Source: Staphylococcus xylosus (GTDB taxonomy: Bacteria > Bacillota > Bacilli > Staphylococcales > Staphylococcaceae). Taken from it: DNA of 64,000 nt. The notes below the pieces were generated by a model, which searched no databases, was not told the DNA's origin, and worked only from the letters and a program-made list of their open reading frames with translations. Position 1 is the first letter of the stretch, and each line of letters begins with the position of its first letter. Shown in pieces: positions 61,472 through 64,000 of this stretch. Made by a program: the position numbers and the translations under genes. The DNA lies in the NCBI RefSeq assembly GCF_002732165.1, contig NZ_MRZO01000002.1:355603-419602 (forward strand). The letters are read 5' to 3'.

Positions 61472-64000
61472 ATGAGAGTACTCGCAGAATATATTGCTAG
61501 AAGTAATAACAAGTATTCTATTCGGAAATTTACTATTGGAACAGCATCAGTGTTATTAGGATCAATTCTTTTTATCAATCAAGACAGTGAAGCGGAAGCA
61601 CATATGATAGAGAGTAAAGAAAAGGTTGAAATACAAAATAACGCCGAGGATCAAGTTATTTCAGAAGTAAAACAATCTGGTTCAGGGGAAGTTGCTAACA
61701 AGAATTCTGGAGAAGGACAAAATGACGGAGACGTATCAAATATTGCGAATCAAAAATTAACGGAAAGTGAAGAGATAAACAAAGAAGCACAAAAGCGCGA
61801 ACACATCTCTGTTAATAATGAAAGAGAAGCAAAAGAAAGCCAAAAGCAAAGTGCAATTTCAGATAAAGTAGATGAAGAATCAAACTATAATATTGAAAAA
61901 GAGCAAATAAAGAAGCAAGAAAATAATATAAGTAAAGAAAACAAAGCAACCATATCATCGCAGGAAAAACCTTCTGACAAAAGCACCGACAATACTAATT
62001 CAAAGACTGAAGAAAATGATCAATATACAGTAGAGCAAAAAAATGAAAATACTGATCAAATGAAAAATAATAGTGTTATAGTAAACAACGATATTGATAA
62101 TAATGAACTAAATAACATCCCTGCAAATGTACAAAAAATAGAAAGTAACAGTGATATCAATCAAGCCAATAGCTTAAATTTAGCAAATTTAAATAATGAA
62201 ATAAAAAAATTAAACCAAAATAAGCCTAAATCAAGAGTGGCAAAGAGTTTAAATATTTCTCGTTACAATGGCCGCTTTATAGATAGACATTTTGGGTGGA
62301 GATTAAGTTATGATACTGTACAATCGGGCGATTACATTACAACAGCTTTAAGAGAAGTAGAAAGAAATAGAAATGAATTAACTGAAGAAGAAAGAAAGCT
62401 ATTTTTAAGAAATATTATAAGACAAACATCATTAAAAAATAATAAGAGTGCTTACAATAATATTTTCAATGGAGATTATGGAGTAGCTGGAAATAGGAAG
62501 ATTAACGCTTTTCAAGCAGACAGAATAAATCAATTATTATATAAAATGAAAGATTTAACTTTTAATAGAAATAATGATGATTATCGTGCTGTATATACGT
62601 TCACAAATCAATCTGATGTAACTAAAAATCATTTTGGTATCGTAGAAGATGAAATTTTTTATAATAATGGAGAAGTACTTATTGCAACAATGGTTTTATC
62701 AAAAGAAAAAGGCAGAGGCACTTATCGATTTGAAAACTATGCAATAAGACCCAATCCAAGTCTTAATAAAAAAATAAAGCAAGTTTTCGCAGTATATAAT
62801 GGTAGACAAAGGGTTCTGTTACAGCAAGACCATTTAGGATATTATTCCTACACTAGACCAGATAGTGGAACTAATGGCAATCCAAATACTGGAGGCGGCT
62901 CTGGAGGTAGTGTCGAATTTGTTATATCATTTGATGCTAGTTATTATATAGATATTAACAAGGATAAACTGTTTGGATATATTTTAAGTGACACATTAGA
63001 TCCAAATGTTCTAAGAGGAGTCAATATTACAAATCAATCTGTTGATATTGATGACGTAGCAAGAAGAATTAATACAGCTCTGATTAAAGCTAAGAAGAAA
63101 AAAGCGGAACAGGCAATCGAAGCAGCAGAACAAGCAAAACAACAAGTTGAACAAAAAATTCAAGAAGTTATGGCAGATGGAGCTGTGAGCCCCTCCGAGA
63201 AGCAGAAAGTTGATGAAGCAATTAATGCTTTAGAAGAAGCAAAACAAATAGCTATCAATAAAATAAGCGATGTATTAGATGGTGCTTCGGGTAAAAATGA
63301 TCTCCAAAGAAGAATAGATGGAATTACTACGTCGACTTCTCCAGAAGTGAATGATGTAGATAGTAACGGTGTTGTAGACACTGTTCAATTAGATGAAGCT
63401 GCTAGAGCCGTACAAGCAGCAGAAGAAGCTCAACGCGTTGTTTCTCAAAGGTTATCAGAAGTGAATTCAGATGGTTTAATTACACCATCTGAAAAAGATG
63501 AAATAGATAGATTAAATCAATTATTGAAAACAGCTAAGGATGTTGCAATAGAGAAGTTAAATGATGTACCAGATAGTGTAAATGGCAAAGGAACACTTAA
63601 AACAAAATTGAATAAAATTTCAACAGTAACATCACCAGAAGTAAATGATCGAGATAGTAATGGAGTATTGGACACAGCTCAACTTTCAGAGGCAGAGAGA
63701 GTAATTGAACTAGCAGAACAAGCAAAAAGAACTGCAGAAAATAAATTAACTGAAATCACAAGAGATGGGTTAATAAATCCAAGAGAAAAAGCAGAACTCG
63801 ATGTACTGATTGAAGTTTTAAACAAAGCAAAAACAAACGCAACGGAGAAATTAATCAATGTACCCGACGGTATAGCAGGGAAAGTAGATTTACAAACACG
63901 CTTAGATGGCATCGGTACAGTAACATCGCCAGAAGTAAATGACAAAGATAGTAATGGAATCTTAGATACCGTTCAATTAACAGAAGCGCAAAAAGCAATC
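61472..64000 (+). CDS. Second YSIRK surface protein with 98-residue repeats (3' end outside window)
   Basis: 843 codons are present and the frame is open at the window edge. YSIRK signal at 15-19 (KYSIRKFTIGTASVLLGS), cleavage near AEAH. A disordered Glu/Lys/Asn-rich stretch runs to about residue 255. A unique domain follows (about 265-520, beginning SLNISRYNGRFIDRHFGWR), then a GGGSGGS linker and helical repeats. First Asp codons of loops DVDSNGVVDT, DRDSNGVLDT and DKDSNGILDT fall at 63353, 63647 and 63941, exactly 294 apart, the same period as in the other surface protein. LPXTG is expected beyond the window. Probable adhesin with a different head domain. Confidence 0.88.
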   Translation, partial: MRVLAEYIARSNNKYSIRKFTIGTASVLLGSILFINQDSEAEAHMIESKEKVEIQNNAEDQVISEVKQSGSGEVANKNSGEGQNDGDVSNIANQKLTESEEINKEAQKREHISVNNEREAKESQKQSAISDKVDEESNYNIEKEQIKKQENNISKENKATISSQEKPSDKSTDNTNSKTEENDQYTVEQKNENTDQMKNNSVIVNNDIDNNELNNIPANVQKIESNSDINQANSLNLANLNNEIKKLNQNKPKSRVAKSLNISRYNGRFIDRHFGWRLSYDTVQSGDYITTALREVERNRNELTEEERKLFLRNIIRQTSLKNNKSAYNNIFNGDYGVAGNRKINAFQADRINQLLYKMKDLTFNRNNDDYRAVYTFTNQSDVTKNHFGIVEDEIFYNNGEVLIATMVLSKEKGRGTYRFENYAIRPNPSLNKKIKQVFAVYNGRQRVLLQQDHLGYYSYTRPDSGTNGNPNTGGGSGGSVEFVISFDASYYIDINKDKLFGYILSDTLDPNVLRGVNITNQSVDIDDVARRINTALIKAKKKKAEQAIEAAEQAKQQVEQKIQEVMADGAVSPSEKQKVDEAINALEEAKQIAINKISDVLDGASGKNDLQRRIDGITTSTSPEVNDVDSNGVVDTVQLDEAARAVQAAEEAQRVVSQRLSEVNSDGLITPSEKDEIDRLNQLLKTAKDVAIEKLNDVPDSVNGKGTLKTKLNKISTVTSPEVNDRDSNGVLDTAQLSEAERVIELAEQAKRTAENKLTEITRDGLINPREKAELDVLIEVLNKAKTNATEKLINVPDGIAGKVDLQTRLDGIGTVTSPEVNDKDSNGILDTVQLTEAQKAI
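63353..64000 (+). repeat. 294-bp repeats in the second surface-protein gene (array continues)
   Basis: Three loop positions spaced by exactly 294 bp, with helical segments such as EAEEAQRVVSQRL and QTRLDGIGTVTSPEVND. The loops have D-x-D-S-N-G-x-x-D-T-x-Q, lacking the last acidic ligand found in the first protein. The array runs past the window end. Confidence 0.85.

Noticed and set aside
1..64000. Mobile elements, prophage or integrated plasmid
   Set aside because: No transposase, integrase, attachment duplications or tRNA-linked insertion points were seen.

Overview
The window is low-GC DNA from a coagulase-negative Staphylococcus. The genes point to the novobiocin-resistant S. saprophyticus/xylosus group. 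The best match is a xylose- and arabinose-using species such as S. xylosus: it has a 383-residue XylR in front of xylA-xylB, an ica operon, sae, sceD, TPP-controlled thi genes, a PSM-beta-like peptide and two YSIRK surface proteins. Species assignment is inference from gene content. I saw no tRNA, rRNA, transposase, integrase or CRISPR array.

Layout. 1-574 is the start of a PRD/BglG-type regulator (minus). 1054-5588 is the biofilm locus: icaADBC on the minus strand with icaR downstream of icaC in the same orientation, rather than divergent from icaA. 5950-14552 is an ethanolamine-linked region. It holds the two-component system eutW-eutV, the transporter eutH, a minus-strand operon (aldehyde dehydrogenase, glutamine-synthetase-like ligase, short-chain dehydrogenase) and a divergent M20 hydrolase. 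Both eutH and the aldehyde dehydrogenase are preceded by terminators whose 5' arm can instead fold into the A..G hexaloop hairpin read by ANTAR proteins. This looks like a cobalamin- and microcompartment-independent ethanolamine pathway running through gamma-glutamyl intermediates, and it is the most interesting system here.

14662-15704 has two small detoxification-type proteins. 16043-18719 is saePQRS with a perfect SaeR box. 19126-21177 carries two tandem sceD transglycosylases, each with two WalR-type boxes exactly 100 bp apart. 21389-24162 holds a DHFR-fold reductase, a VOC remnant, trhO and msrA. 24355-40289 reads as a plant-polymer island: araR-araB-araD-araA(frameshifted)-sugar transporter, a PSM-beta-like peptide, an ABC exporter, padR/padC for phenolic acids, and xylR-xylA-xylB-xylE. 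40706-42802 is a YhgE/Pip-family membrane protein plus MarR regulator, behind a 150-nt leader that can fold as a three-way junction with a competing hairpin.

44904-50081 and 61472-end are YSIRK surface proteins, both built on exact 294-bp (98-residue) repeats. Between them lie a 35-residue membrane peptide, an AEC permease, a second xylulokinase, the TPP-riboswitch operon tenI-thiO-thiS-thiG-thiF, nrdD-nrdG with paired NrdR boxes, and a choloylglycine-hydrolase-family enzyme.

Links between genes. Regulators mostly sit beside their targets (EutVW, PadR, AraR, XylR, SaeRS, MarR). Recognisable operators (PadR, XylR plus cre, AraR, NrdR, SaeR, WalR) support the functional calls independently of protein similarity.
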